Assembly: GCA_020026075.1 (NCBI GenBank)
Contig: JAHHQZ010000008.1
Coordinates: 1 to 56,774, forward strand
Source of the DNA: Actinobacillus sp.
GTDB lineage: Bacteria; Pseudomonadota; Gammaproteobacteria; Enterobacterales; Pasteurellaceae
DNA length: 56,774 nucleotides
Direction of reading: 5' to 3'
Part shown: in pieces, positions 8,726 through 18,349 of the stretch
How positions within the stretch are numbered: the first letter of the stretch is position 1
Layout: each line of letters starts with the position of its first letter
Made by a program: the position numbers and the translations under genes
The notes under the pieces: model-generated
Database searches by the model: none
What the model was told of the DNA's origin: nothing
The model's input: the letters and a program-made list of their open reading frames with translations, nothing else

Positions 8726-10678
8726 TTATTTCATTTGGCTGAGATCAATTTCATACAAGGCAAAGCCTGTGTCGTTCGTGCCAACTTTTTTCATTGGGTA
8801 ACGACTTTCGCTTTGAATGAATTGGGCTGCTTTTTCGCTTGGCGAGGTTTCAAAGTAAACGTGCAAGTTTGGATTTGGGATCAATTTAAATGACCAGTTT
8901 TTATCCGCACTTGGTTTGATTTCACCTTGTTCTTTGCTCACACGGCGGATGTAGTCCGCCAATACGGCACGATTTTCGTCAGGGGCAGCGAACACGAGAT
9001 GATCTTTATCTGTTCCTGCGAATTTACCGCCGTAACCACGATAGTTGTTTGTGGCGATCAAAAATTCTTGGTTCGGCTGCACTGGTTTACCTTGATAGGT
9101 TAATTTTGAAATGCGATGCGACTGTGGGTTGATGAGCTTGCATTCGCCGTCATAACGGGCTGGCTGGGTGATGTCAACCACATAATTTACGCCATCAATC
9201 ACATCAAAATTATAGCTACGGAAATCGTCCCAGTTGATTAACGCTTGCGGTTTGTCGCTGTTTGGATTGATTTGGTTAAACTGCCCTGCGGAACATTCGA
9301 GCCATTCGCGTACTTCGTTACCGTTGATTTTTAACGCCACTAAGGTGTTTGGATACAAGTAGAGATCCGCTGCATTACGGAAAGTGAGTTCGCCTTTTTC
9401 CACTTGGGTGAAGTTTTCAGGGTCGTTTTTGCGCCCGCCTGTTTTAAACGGTGCCGCAGCGGAAAGTACTGGCAATTTCGCTAAGTCAGGATCGCCTTGC
9501 GCCATTCGTTCCACATAGTCTTTTTGCGCTAAGTTGACGATTTGAATAGTCGGATCATCTTGTACAAGGGCTAAGAAACTGTACATTGGCGTGTCAGATT
9601 TACCCAACGGCTGGTTGACGTAAGCACGTGTACCATCGTGATCCTCCTGCAAGGCTTGACGTAATTGCATATCAGGCTCGGCAAGGGACTTTTTCGCTTT
9701 TTTATCCCAAATAGAACGCACCGTTGCTTTGCCATCCACCACTTGCCATTTACCGCTATCATTCGACAACACGAGATCCATCACGCCCACGTGGCTGCCC
9801 CAGCGACCTGGCATCATCGCCACAACGCCGTTTACTTTACCTGTGTTAATATCCACATTCGGCAAGTTAGCAAATTCTTTACTTGGGAATACGGCGTGCG
9901 AATGCCCAAAGGCAATACCGTCAATGCCTTTCACTTGAGAGAGGTAATAAACGGAATTTTCCGCTAAGGTTTTATATGGATCCGTTGACAACCCTGAATG
10001 CGGAATAGCGATGATCACGTCCGCCCCTTTGGCTTTCATTTCTGGCACATATTTTTCGGCGGTCTGTTTAATGTCTGCTACTGTTACTTTGCCATCGAGA
10101 TTTTTCTTATCCCACACCAAAATTTGTGGCGGTACAAAGCCGATATAGCCCACGTTTACCTGCTGTTTTTTGCCTGCTTGATCCACAAAATCATAAGTTT
10201 TGATCACATACGGTGTAAACAAATGTTTGCCTGTTTTTGCGTCATACACATTGGCGTTGATGTATGGGAAGTTCGCTCCTGCAACGGCATTTTTCAAGAA
10301 GTCCAAACCGTAGTTAAACTCGTGGTTACCGATATTACCTACTTGATACGGCAGCAAGTTCATCGCTTTGTACACAGGGTGAATTTCCCCTTTTTTCAGG
10401 CCTTTACTCGCCGCATAGTCTCCCATTGGGCTACCTTGAATTAAATCGCCATTATCCACTAGCACACTGTTTTTCACTTCACTTTGTGCTTGTTTAACTA
10501 GGCTTGCCGCACGCACTAAACCGAGATCCGCCGTTGGGGTATCACGGTAATAGTTGTAGTCCATCATATTAGCGTGCAAGTCGGTAGTTTCGATAACACG
10601 CAAATTCAACTGCTCGGCGTAGGCACTGGAAAATGCACCTAATGTGAGTAGTGCCGCAAGGCTTAGTTTTTGTTTCAT
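8726..10678 (-). CDS. cpdB: periplasmic 2',3'-cyclic-nucleotide 2'-phosphodiesterase / 3'-nucleotidase
   Basis: A 650-residue exported enzyme that hydrolyses 2',3'-cyclic nucleotides and then 3'-nucleotides in the periplasm for nucleotide scavenging. A signal peptide (MKQKLSLAALLTLGAFSSAYA) precedes a calcineurin-like metallophosphatase domain: ETTDLHANMMDY, DNGDLIQGSP, GNHEFNYG, IPHSGLS, GHSHAVFP. A C-terminal 5'-nucleotidase domain ends with the substrate-binding NNYRGYGGKFAG. Length matches E. coli CpdB (647). A second enzyme of the same superfamily, ushA, lies at 38052. Confidence 0.95.
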   Translation of the reverse strand: MKQKLSLAALLTLGAFSSAYAEQLNLRVIETTDLHANMMDYNYYRDTPTADLGLVRAASLVKQAQSEVKNSVLVDNGDLIQGSPMGDYAASKGLKKGEIHPVYKAMNLLPYQVGNIGNHEFNYGLDFLKNAVAGANFPYINANVYDAKTGKHLFTPYVIKTYDFVDQAGKKQQVNVGYIGFVPPQILVWDKKNLDGKVTVADIKQTAEKYVPEMKAKGADVIIAIPHSGLSTDPYKTLAENSVYYLSQVKGIDGIAFGHSHAVFPSKEFANLPNVDINTGKVNGVVAMMPGRWGSHVGVMDLVLSNDSGKWQVVDGKATVRSIWDKKAKKSLAEPDMQLRQALQEDHDGTRAYVNQPLGKSDTPMYSFLALVQDDPTIQIVNLAQKDYVERMAQGDPDLAKLPVLSAAAPFKTGGRKNDPENFTQVEKGELTFRNAADLYLYPNTLVALKINGNEVREWLECSAGQFNQINPNSDKPQALINWDDFRSYNFDVIDGVNYVVDITQPARYDGECKLINPQSHRISKLTYQGKPVQPNQEFLIATNNYRGYGGKFAGTDKDHLVFAAPDENRAVLADYIRRVSKEQGEIKPSADKNWSFKLIPNPNLHVYFETSPSEKAAQFIQSESRYPMKKVGTNDTGFALYEIDLSQMK

Positions 10679-10717
10679 ATAAACTCCTTCAATGTAACGG
10701 ATTGATGAAAAAGATGG

Positions 10718-12469
10718 TTACTCCACTGTTTTAGGTTCATTCGCTTTGCGGCGAATTTTCTTAAAGGCTTGCTCTAAGGTGGAACTAAACATAATGGCTT
10801 TAATTTCTGGTGCGTCTTTGGCTTTGACAATCGCACGTAGTGGCTGAAACTGCATATTGCACATATACAGGGTTTGATGTGGCAACATATGATGCACAAA
10901 ACGCATTAAGGCATACACGCCCCCAGCGTCCAGTACAGTTACCGTGTCACATTGCAACACGATGTGCTTAATTTCGTGATCCGTATGTACGGTACGTTCG
11001 TGTAAATCGCTAAATAAATTATCTGCAGCTGCAAAAAATAATGGTCCACTAATGCGGTACACCAACACATCGTCTAAATCCTCAGGGTGTGCCAGCTCCG
11101 TTGGCTTGGTCATTTCCGCAAGGGTACGAATGAACATTAGGCTCGCCAACAACACGCCTACGGTGATAGCAATCACCATATCAAACACCACCGTTAAAAT
11201 GATACAAGTGAACAACACGGCAATTTCATTTTTTCCAGAACGGCGAACCAGTTGGATAATCGGCCCCACATTTGCCATATTCCACGCCACCACTAGCAAC
11301 AAAGCCGCCATAGAGGATAACGGTAAATAAGATAAAGCCCCTGCAAAAAATAGCACTGCGCCCAGCACAAGCAAAGAATGGAACACGCTCGCTAATGGCG
11401 ACACCGCCCCTGATTTCACATTCGCCGTAGAACGAGCAATGGCCGCTGTAGCGGTAATCCCACCAGCGAACGGTGCCACAATATTCCCCACGCCTTGCGC
11501 CATCAATTCGTTATTGGAATGGTGTTTCGTGTTCGTCATATTGTCCAACACCACTGCCGAAAGCAGGGATTCAATCGCCCCTAGTACCGCCATTGAAAAG
11601 GCTGCTGGTAGTAAATCTTGTACGCTGTCAAAATCCCACGCCATTGTTTCCCCTTGCTGGGTCGGAATATTCCACGGGAAATGGAACTCTGGCAATACAT
11701 TTGGGATGCCCTGCCCTGTGGTTCCATCTGGCAATACATAACTAAATGACGAGCCAATGGTTGCCACGTTATGCCCAAAATGAGCAAACAATAACGCTAC
11801 CAGCGTACCTAAAATCACCGCTGGTAAATGACCAGGCACAGGCAAACGCAAGCGGTACCACTGCGTTAGCACAATCAGCGTAATCACGCCAACAGCAAGA
11901 TCCGCATAGTTGGTACTCGGCAAAGCGTGAAAAATGGTTTGCACTTTATCTACATAATGTTGTGGCATTTCCGTAATGGTCAGCCCTAAGAAATCCTTAA
12001 TTTGCAACGTGGCGATCACAATACCGATCCCACAAGTAAAACCCAGCGTTACAGGCAACGGAATATATTCAATCACACGCCCTAAACGGAACAACCCCAA
12101 AAATACCAAAATGATCCCTGAGAGCAAAGTCGCCATCAGCAAACCGCTCAACCCAAATTGTTGGGTGATCGGGTATAAAATCACCACAAAGGCCGCTGTC
12201 GGTCCTGAGATATTAAAACGAGAACCGCCCAGCAGCGCAATCACAATCCCTGCCACAATCGCCGTATACAGCCCGTGTTGTGGTGCCACGCCACTGGCGA
12301 TGGCCAACGCCATCGACAACGGAATCGCAATAATCCCCACTGTAATCCCTGCAATGAGATCACGCATCAAATCCTTGCGGGTATACCCTTGACGAAAACT
12401 ATCTCGCAACGCACTAAACGGCTTAATCGCCAGCAACATTTTTTTATCTAAAAACCATATCTTCAACAT
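10718..12469 (-). CDS. SulP-family anion transporter with STAS domain
   Basis: A 583-residue inner-membrane transporter of the SulP family (sulfate, bicarbonate or dicarboxylate; substrate not predictable here). About 10-12 hydrophobic segments span residues 25-430, with the family hallmark GIIAIPLSMALAIASGVAPQHGLYTAI near the start. A cytoplasmic STAS domain follows (about 440-560). I take the ATG at 12469 because GGAG is well placed before it; a longer reading begins at 12496. The gene is head-to-head with the molybdenum-hydroxylase operon. Confidence 0.9.
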   Translation of the reverse strand: MLKIWFLDKKMLLAIKPFSALRDSFRQGYTRKDLMRDLIAGITVGIIAIPLSMALAIASGVAPQHGLYTAIVAGIVIALLGGSRFNISGPTAAFVVILYPITQQFGLSGLLMATLLSGIILVFLGLFRLGRVIEYIPLPVTLGFTCGIGIVIATLQIKDFLGLTITEMPQHYVDKVQTIFHALPSTNYADLAVGVITLIVLTQWYRLRLPVPGHLPAVILGTLVALLFAHFGHNVATIGSSFSYVLPDGTTGQGIPNVLPEFHFPWNIPTQQGETMAWDFDSVQDLLPAAFSMAVLGAIESLLSAVVLDNMTNTKHHSNNELMAQGVGNIVAPFAGGITATAAIARSTANVKSGAVSPLASVFHSLLVLGAVLFFAGALSYLPLSSMAALLLVVAWNMANVGPIIQLVRRSGKNEIAVLFTCIILTVVFDMVIAITVGVLLASLMFIRTLAEMTKPTELAHPEDLDDVLVYRISGPLFFAAADNLFSDLHERTVHTDHEIKHIVLQCDTVTVLDAGGVYALMRFVHHMLPHQTLYMCNMQFQPLRAIVKAKDAPEIKAIMFSSTLEQAFKKIRRKANEPKTVE

Positions 12470-12556
12470 AAGCGCTCCAAGCGACAACTGAAACAAAAAA
12501 CGGCGGATATTCTACGCCAAAATCTGCCACCGTGTGTGAACTTTTTCAAAGAACAC

Positions 12557-12582
12557 CAAAATTTTTTAAAAAATTCCGACCT
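12557..12582. repeat. single-arm copy of the palindromic repeat
   Basis: Only the right arm (AAATTCCGACCTA after a T/A run) is present, between the divergent sulP-type and molybdenum-hydroxylase genes and just upstream of a TATAAT at 12605-12610. Confidence 0.7.
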
Positions 12583-12604
12583 AATCTTTTTTAGGTATTT
12601 GCTG

Positions 12605-12610
12605 TATAAT
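12605..12610 (+). promoter_or_regulatory. -10 element of the molybdenum-hydroxylase operon
   Basis: TATAAT lies 46 bases upstream of the start of the large subunit; no convincing -35 is visible. Confidence 0.45.
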
Positions 12611-12655
12611 GTCTTGTTTTTTCCATTTTATTCTACTTTAACGATGGAGCAGTTT

Positions 12656-15508
12656 ATGACACTAGATTTATCGAGACGAGATTTTATCAAGAAAGGCGTA
12701 GTGGCAGGGGTTACTTTGTATTCTGCACCTGTGCTAGCCAAGTTGTCGCTAAGCTCAAACGGCACGGCAATGGTTGCCCCTGAATTGGTGCAACAATGGC
12801 AGCAAAACGGCAAGGCAAAATTCCGTTTAGACGCTATCGCCAAAGTGACTGGCGAGAAAATTTATGGTCGTGATTTACACGCCGTTGATATGCCGAACTG
12901 GCCAAGTGAACAAGCCTACGCCTACTGCATTCGCTTAACCCAAGCGGATCGTATTTTTGAAGGCGTAGATTTGTCCACTTTACCAGCCGAGTTACAGCCT
13001 GAATTGGTGATTACCGCAGAGGATTTAGCACGAGATAACATCGTTTTACCTGGCTTTTACGGCACGGATCCACTGGCTAAAACAGGGCAAGTGGCGGATT
13101 ACTTAGGGCAAGCGGCGGTAATGTTGATTTTCCCTGATTTCCGTACCTTTGACCGTGCGAAAAACTTCCTACAATTCCAACACGAAAACGTGGTGAAATA
13201 CGGTGCCAAAGCGCCGCTTGCTGCCACTCACCGCAACCCTTGGGCAACGCACCGTTTAACTCGCATTGAGGGTAACCCAAACGGTACCTTACCTGACAAA
13301 TATAGCCCATTAAAAAATGGTCTGCCTGCGGTGCCTTATGAAAACTTCCAACCCGTATGGCCAGCGCCAAACCCTAACGGCACGCCATTAGAACAACAAA
13401 TGGCCGCTGTGGCTGAAATTGAGCAAGATTTCCACAACACAAATAATTATGTGCTGGCACGCACCTACGAAACACAATTTATCGATCCAATGTTTATGGA
13501 AGCGGAGTCTTTCAACGGCTGGTACGATGAAAAAACGCAAACAATGCACGCTGTACCGACATTGCAATCTGTGGCGGATTTCCAAGAAAACGCAGCGAAT
13601 ATGCTTGCAAAACACAGTCCGCTGGCGGGCAAAGTGAAAAATCTTGTGGTTCACTCCCCTTATGTGGGTGGCGGTTTTGGCGGTAAAGATCATTCTATCA
13701 CCGCTTATTACGGCCTACTTGCTGCCATTTACAGCAAAAAACCTGTCCGTTTAGCCCTTGATCGCTTTGAACAATTTCAAACAGGCTTAAAACGCCATCC
13801 ATTTACAATGCAAAGCCGTCTAGCGGTTGATAAAAATACTGGTAAATTCCAAGCATTAAGTAGCAATATGGCGCTCGATGGCGGCGGTCGTGCGAATTTA
13901 AGCTCGGCAGTGGCAAGCGTTGGCGCAAGCGGTATGCAGTCTGTTTACTACTTCCCTAAAAATGACTTAACCGCCGTAGCCTATCCGTCTGAAAATCCAG
14001 CTGCAGGTTCAATGCGTGGTTTTGGTACAGTGCAAACAATGTTTGCAATGGAAATGTTAGTCAACGAAGCAGCGGCTGATTTAGGCATCGATCCTATTGA
14101 TTTACGTTTAAAAAATATCATCAAAGCAGGACAAGCGAATACGCAAGGCGGTGTGGCTTATTCAGCAGAACGCTATGCTGAATTACTAAATGCCGTAAAA
14201 GAACATCCCATTTGGTCAAAACGTGCAGAACGTAAACAAGAATTTGAAACGGAAAATCCAAATTTACGCTTTGGTACAGGCTTTGCTATTTGTACGAAAA
14301 AATTCGGTACAGGTACGGATGCCCCTGCGTCTTATATTGAATTAAAACGTGATGGCACGCTCATTGCTGGCGTCTCTGCAATGGAAATGGGAACAGGCAC
14401 GCAAACCGCACAAGCCCTTGTTACCGCTGAATATTTAGGGCGAGGGGCGGACGTAATGAACCTAAGCGAAACCGCCATTTGGGACGTGTTACAAATGGAA
14501 CAAACAATGTCCCCTTGGGCGTTATCTTTGGATTACCAAGAAAAAATGCAGAAAAACCCTCGCTGGGTCGCATTAAGTGCCTTTGACTCTGCGGCCTCCA
14601 ACTCGGCTTATTATCAAAGTAAAACGACAGTTGATGCAGCGAAAGTGATTTTCCGCTACGGATTATGGCCAGCAGCCAAAGCCATTTGGGGCAAACTTTA
14701 CTTCTCCGAAGGCACCAAATATAGCGATATGTACTTCGGATCCCCAGAAGACGCAAGCTGGGTTGATGGCAAATTAACCTCTAATGGAATGATGCCACTT
14801 GACTTAGCCACACTGGCGGAATACGCCCATAATCACGGTTTAGTCACGGCGGCGATGGTACACAGTTTCAACGCTTGGGCTTGGGTTGAAGCAGACTTCA
14901 CTATTGAGGGCAACACGCAACGCTACCAATTAGATGCAATGGCAGTGAAATACGGCGATGGTGCTAGCCCTGCGAAAAAAGCACTAATGGCAAGCGATGG
15001 CTGGCATTTATTAGATCGCCACAACACTCGCTACCCTGATCCAAACTTGAAAAACGCAATGGCAACCAACTACGCCCCTTGTGCTACAGTGGTTGACATC
15101 ATTGTAGAACCGGGTTCTGGCAAAGTGGATATTTTACGTTCTCGCTCATGGGTTGACGCTGGGAAAGTCATCGTTCCTGAATTAGTGGAAGGTCAATTAG
15201 AAGGCGGTATCGTAATGGGCTTAGGACAAGCGTTATACGAATATCTTCCAAGTGGTCAAGAAGGTGCTGGTAATGGCACGTGGAATTTAAACCGCTATCA
15301 CGTTCCAACCGCTGACCAAGTGGGCGTATGGCAAATGGATACCACTATTCTTCCGCCTGTGGGCGACAATGACCAGCGTAAAGGCATTGCCGAAGTTGCG
15401 ATGATCCCAGTGATCCCAGCCATTGTTGAGGCCCTTTACCAAGTTACCCATAAACGTTTTTACCACTTACCGATTACCGCTGAAGAAATTCAGGAGGCTG
15501 TACTATGA
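12656..15508 (+). CDS. molybdopterin-binding large subunit of a periplasmic aldehyde-type oxidoreductase
   Basis: A 950-residue xanthine-oxidase-family molybdenum subunit. It opens with a Tat signal (SRRDFIKKG, residues 6-14), so the folded cofactor-loaded protein should be exported. The Mo-cofactor segments are recognisable: SPYVGGGFGGKDH, AAGSMRGFGTVQ and, at the C-terminus, GIAEVAMIPVIPAI, which keeps the glutamate expected at the active site. The start at 12656 is set by GGAG seven bases upstream; the reading frame is open further upstream. No FAD subunit gene accompanies it. The nearest types are IorB or membrane-bound cytochrome-linked aldehyde dehydrogenases; the substrate is unknown. 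Its stop overlaps the next gene by 4 bases. Confidence 0.88.
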   Translation: MTLDLSRRDFIKKGVVAGVTLYSAPVLAKLSLSSNGTAMVAPELVQQWQQNGKAKFRLDAIAKVTGEKIYGRDLHAVDMPNWPSEQAYAYCIRLTQADRIFEGVDLSTLPAELQPELVITAEDLARDNIVLPGFYGTDPLAKTGQVADYLGQAAVMLIFPDFRTFDRAKNFLQFQHENVVKYGAKAPLAATHRNPWATHRLTRIEGNPNGTLPDKYSPLKNGLPAVPYENFQPVWPAPNPNGTPLEQQMAAVAEIEQDFHNTNNYVLARTYETQFIDPMFMEAESFNGWYDEKTQTMHAVPTLQSVADFQENAANMLAKHSPLAGKVKNLVVHSPYVGGGFGGKDHSITAYYGLLAAIYSKKPVRLALDRFEQFQTGLKRHPFTMQSRLAVDKNTGKFQALSSNMALDGGGRANLSSAVASVGASGMQSVYYFPKNDLTAVAYPSENPAAGSMRGFGTVQTMFAMEMLVNEAAADLGIDPIDLRLKNIIKAGQANTQGGVAYSAERYAELLNAVKEHPIWSKRAERKQEFETENPNLRFGTGFAICTKKFGTGTDAPASYIELKRDGTLIAGVSAMEMGTGTQTAQALVTAEYLGRGADVMNLSETAIWDVLQMEQTMSPWALSLDYQEKMQKNPRWVALSAFDSAASNSAYYQSKTTVDAAKVIFRYGLWPAAKAIWGKLYFSEGTKYSDMYFGSPEDASWVDGKLTSNGMMPLDLATLAEYAHNHGLVTAAMVHSFNAWAWVEADFTIEGNTQRYQLDAMAVKYGDGASPAKKALMASDGWHLLDRHNTRYPDPNLKNAMATNYAPCATVVDIIVEPGSGKVDILRSRSWVDAGKVIVPELVEGQLEGGIVMGLGQALYEYLPSGQEGAGNGTWNLNRYHVPTADQVGVWQMDTTILPPVGDNDQRKGIAEVAMIPVIPAIVEALYQVTHKRFYHLPITAEEIQEAVL

Positions 15509-16035
15509 TCACCGTTCAAATGACAATTAACAACAAAACAGTGGGACCATTTGACGTGGATGAGTCCCTGAAAATGATCGATTTTCTGCACGAATATGTC
15601 AATTTAACTGGCACCAAATTCGGTTGCGGCGTGGGCGTTTGCCACGCTTGTGTGATTATCGTGGACGAGCCAGATGGCACATCGCACACGGAACGCACGT
15701 GTATCAACGGCGTTGGGCTATTCAACGGCAAAAAACTCCGCACCGTAGAAGGTCACGCCAAACGCAACGCAATGGGGCAAATCGTTTCCCTAAGCCCAGT
15801 GCAAAAAACTTTCGTTGACCATTTTTCCTTCCAATGTGGCTGGTGTACATCAGGCTTTGTGAACGAATCCACCGTGCTTGTGGAAAAATTGCAACAAAAT
15901 CCCATCGAAAAATCCGACGTAGAGCAAGTCATCACAGACTCGCTCAAAACCCACATTTGTCGCTGCTCTGGCTACCGCAAATATTACGTTGGATTGCGTG
16001 ATTTAATTCTTTCTCAAGGGGGACTAGTCAAATGA
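15505..16035 (+). CDS. [2Fe-2S] small subunit of the molybdenum hydroxylase
   Basis: 176 residues with the two cluster domains of the xanthine-oxidase small subunit. The N-terminal plant-type ferredoxin cluster is seen in CGVGVCHAC and a later TCING. The C-terminal four-helix cluster has QCGWCTSGF and HICRCSGYRKY. It has no signal peptide, so it would ride out with the Tat-bearing large subunit. It passes electrons from molybdenum to the cytochrome encoded next. Overlaps of 4 bases on both sides indicate translational coupling. Confidence 0.92.
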   Translation: MITVQMTINNKTVGPFDVDESLKMIDFLHEYVNLTGTKFGCGVGVCHACVIIVDEPDGTSHTERTCINGVGLFNGKKLRTVEGHAKRNAMGQIVSLSPVQKTFVDHFSFQCGWCTSGFVNESTVLVEKLQQNPIEKSDVEQVITDSLKTHICRCSGYRKYYVGLRDLILSQGGLVK

Positions 16036-17249
16036 TAAAGAAAACTTTACTCGCACTCGTCTTAGGTGCAATGGCAAGCTCAGCCTTTGCGAGCAACGGT
16101 GATGATTTACCAGATTTAATCAAACGTGGTGAATATTTAGCCAAAGCAGGCGACTGCGAAGGCTGCCATACGATCGGTGACGGACAACGCTACGGCGGCG
16201 GTCGTGCCTTTGAAACGCCGATAGGAACCATCTACTCCACCAACATCAGCAGTAGTAAAAAATACGGCATCGGCAATTTTTCTTATGAAGATTTCGTCAA
16301 CGCCGTGCAAAAAGGCGTGGCACCAAGGGGCAACCTTTACCCAGCAATGCCATATGAGCCCTACGCCAAAATCCACCCTGCGGATATGAAAGCGCTATAC
16401 GCCTACTTTATGCACACCAAGCCTGTCAATCAAGTAAACCGAGAAAACGATATGATCTTCCCTGCCAACATCCGTTTTGGCTTGAAGTTCTGGAATATGC
16501 TGGAAGTGGATGACAAACCGTTTAAAGAAAACCCTGAAAAATCGGCCGCTTGGAATCGTGGTGCTTATCTCGTGGAAAGTTTAGGTCACTGTGGCGAATG
16601 TCATACCCCACGCAACTTGCTAATGGGTTCTGAAAACGACAAAGCCTTGCAAGGCAACGTGGTCAACGGCTTAAATGCACCGAATCTCACTGCTCAACGC
16701 TTAAAACGAGAAGGCTGGGATTTAGCCAACCTCACCGAGTTTTTACAAACTGGCAAATCCGCCAAAGGTACGGCATTTGGTGAAATGTTCATCGTTGAAA
16801 AACACAGCTTAACCCTACTCGATCACAAGGATAACCAAGCCATCGCTACCTATTTATTAGACGACGGCACCACGCCCAACCCAGTACCAAGCTATCCGCC
16901 AGTCAGTGCAGAACAGCAAAAAATGCCAGGTTATCAAGTATTTATGGCAAACTGTGCCGGCTGTCACGGTAACAACGGACAAGGCGTACCAAATGTTGCA
17001 CCGCCACTTAAAGGCAACGCCACTGTCGCCAACCCAAACATTTACAACACGGTCGCCGTGCTATTTAAAGGCATTCCTACACAACGCTACAACGCATTGC
17101 AATCCTACTACGCAATGCCATCGTACAACGGCAAACTCGATGCCAAAGCCACCACCGACCTACTCAACTTCCTTCACAAAGCAATGGCCGACAGCGCCCC
17201 TGCCGTCACGGAAAAAGAAGTTAGTGATGTGATGAAAAAGGTGAAATAA
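16032..17249 (+). CDS. triheme c-type cytochrome subunit
   Basis: 405 residues with a signal peptide (MIKKTLLALVLGAMASSAFA) and three CxxCH heme sites: CEGCH (about residue 42), CGECH (about 190) and CAGCH (about 315). This is the architecture of the cytochrome subunits of alcohol and aldehyde dehydrogenases, which take electrons from the dehydrogenase to quinone or a terminal oxidase. It replaces the FAD subunit seen in PaoABC-type enzymes. It is the last gene of the overlapping three-gene set; a palindromic repeat follows. Confidence 0.92.
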   Translation: MIKKTLLALVLGAMASSAFASNGDDLPDLIKRGEYLAKAGDCEGCHTIGDGQRYGGGRAFETPIGTIYSTNISSSKKYGIGNFSYEDFVNAVQKGVAPRGNLYPAMPYEPYAKIHPADMKALYAYFMHTKPVNQVNRENDMIFPANIRFGLKFWNMLEVDDKPFKENPEKSAAWNRGAYLVESLGHCGECHTPRNLLMGSENDKALQGNVVNGLNAPNLTAQRLKREGWDLANLTEFLQTGKSAKGTAFGEMFIVEKHSLTLLDHKDNQAIATYLLDDGTTPNPVPSYPPVSAEQQKMPGYQVFMANCAGCHGNNGQGVPNVAPPLKGNATVANPNIYNTVAVLFKGIPTQRYNALQSYYAMPSYNGKLDAKATTDLLNFLHKAMADSAPAVTEKEVSDVMKKVK

Positions 17250-17261
17250 CCTAACAACCCT

Positions 17262-17303
17262 AGGTCGGAATTTTCGCCAAAATTTTGTGAAAAATTCCGG
17301 CTT
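17262..17303. repeat. palindromic intergenic repeat, copy 5
   Basis: Arms AGGTCGGAATTTTCG and AAAATTCCGGCTT lie between the cytochrome gene and the XdhC-like gene, which run in the same direction. The last base of the right arm departs from the consensus. Confidence 0.87.
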
Positions 17304-17344
17304 ATGCCATTTCAAACATATTTTAATTTTTTGGAAAATCAACA

Positions 17345-18349
17345 ATGAATCAATCGGATCATGGTGTACTACAACAAGGCTTAGATCGTCTAACACAAGG
17401 ATGTGAACTGTGGCTTTGCACTATTTTAGCTACCTATGGATCAGCACCTCGTCCTGTGGGCTCAGTGTTTATTACAGATGGTCATCACCGCTACGGCTCC
17501 ATTTCAGGCGGTTGCGTGGAAGATGCTTTTGTACAACTTATCACCAATGGCACGTTACAAAAAGCCTGTTCCATTTTTGACTATGGCACGCACATTGCAC
17601 CACACGGTACGCAGTTTGAGTTACCTTGTGGTGGGCATATTCAAATTCTCGTGGAACATTTAACGCCACAGGATCAAGCGGTTTTGCAAGATTGGCTTGC
17701 CCAAATCGACAGCAAACAGCCTTTTGGTCGTGCGGTGAATTTAACCACTGGCGAACGCAAATTTTTTACCGATGAAAACGCAATGCAACGTGCGGTAGGC
17801 TTTAATGCCAACGCCCAACAGGCTACGCCACAATGGGGAACGGTTTTTTATGCCAAAGCGGAGCAAATACTGTTATTGGGTATTAGCCAAGTGAGCGAAA
17901 TATTGGCTCGCCTTGCAAAACAGGCAGGGTTTGTGGTGCGTTTGTGCGACAATCGCCCTGAATATGCGCCTAACTGGCAATGGACATCTGCGCAAGGGGG
18001 CATTGAAGTGGAATGGGCATCGCCAGATTATTTTGTGGAAAAATATGTAACACCACGCACTGCTGTACTTGCTTTAGCACACGATCCTCGTGTGGACGAT
18101 TTGGCGATGATGGCGGCACTTGAATCAGAGGCTTTTTATATCGGCGCATTGGGATCTCATCGCAATAGTGAAAAACGCCGTGAGCGTTTGGCACGCATTG
18201 GCGAATATTTACCAGATGTCTTAAACCGCCTGCGTGCGCCCATTGGTTTACCGATTGGCAGTAAAACACCGTTTGAGATCGCCGTCGCCATTTTGGCAGA
18301 CGTGATTGCGGCGAAAAACCACATCAAGCTTGAGCAATGCAAGCCGTAA
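17345..18349 (+). CDS. XdhC-family molybdenum cofactor insertion/sulfuration protein
   Basis: 334 residues of the XdhC/CoxF family, which binds molybdenum cofactor, promotes its sulfuration and hands it to xanthine-oxidase-family enzymes. Seen: the N-terminal signature LCTILATYGSAPRPVGS and SGGCVEDAF, a Rossmann-type C-terminal part (QILLLGISQVSEILA, LCDNRPEYAP), the loop LALAHDPRVDDLAMM and ALGSHRNSEKRRERL. Its position right after the oxidoreductase operon fits a dedicated maturation factor. It overlaps the next gene by 13 bases. Confidence 0.9.
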   Translation: MNQSDHGVLQQGLDRLTQGCELWLCTILATYGSAPRPVGSVFITDGHHRYGSISGGCVEDAFVQLITNGTLQKACSIFDYGTHIAPHGTQFELPCGGHIQILVEHLTPQDQAVLQDWLAQIDSKQPFGRAVNLTTGERKFFTDENAMQRAVGFNANAQQATPQWGTVFYAKAEQILLLGISQVSEILARLAKQAGFVVRLCDNRPEYAPNWQWTSAQGGIEVEWASPDYFVEKYVTPRTAVLALAHDPRVDDLAMMAALESEAFYIGALGSHRNSEKRRERLARIGEYLPDVLNRLRAPIGLPIGSKTPFEIAVAILADVIAAKNHIKLEQCKP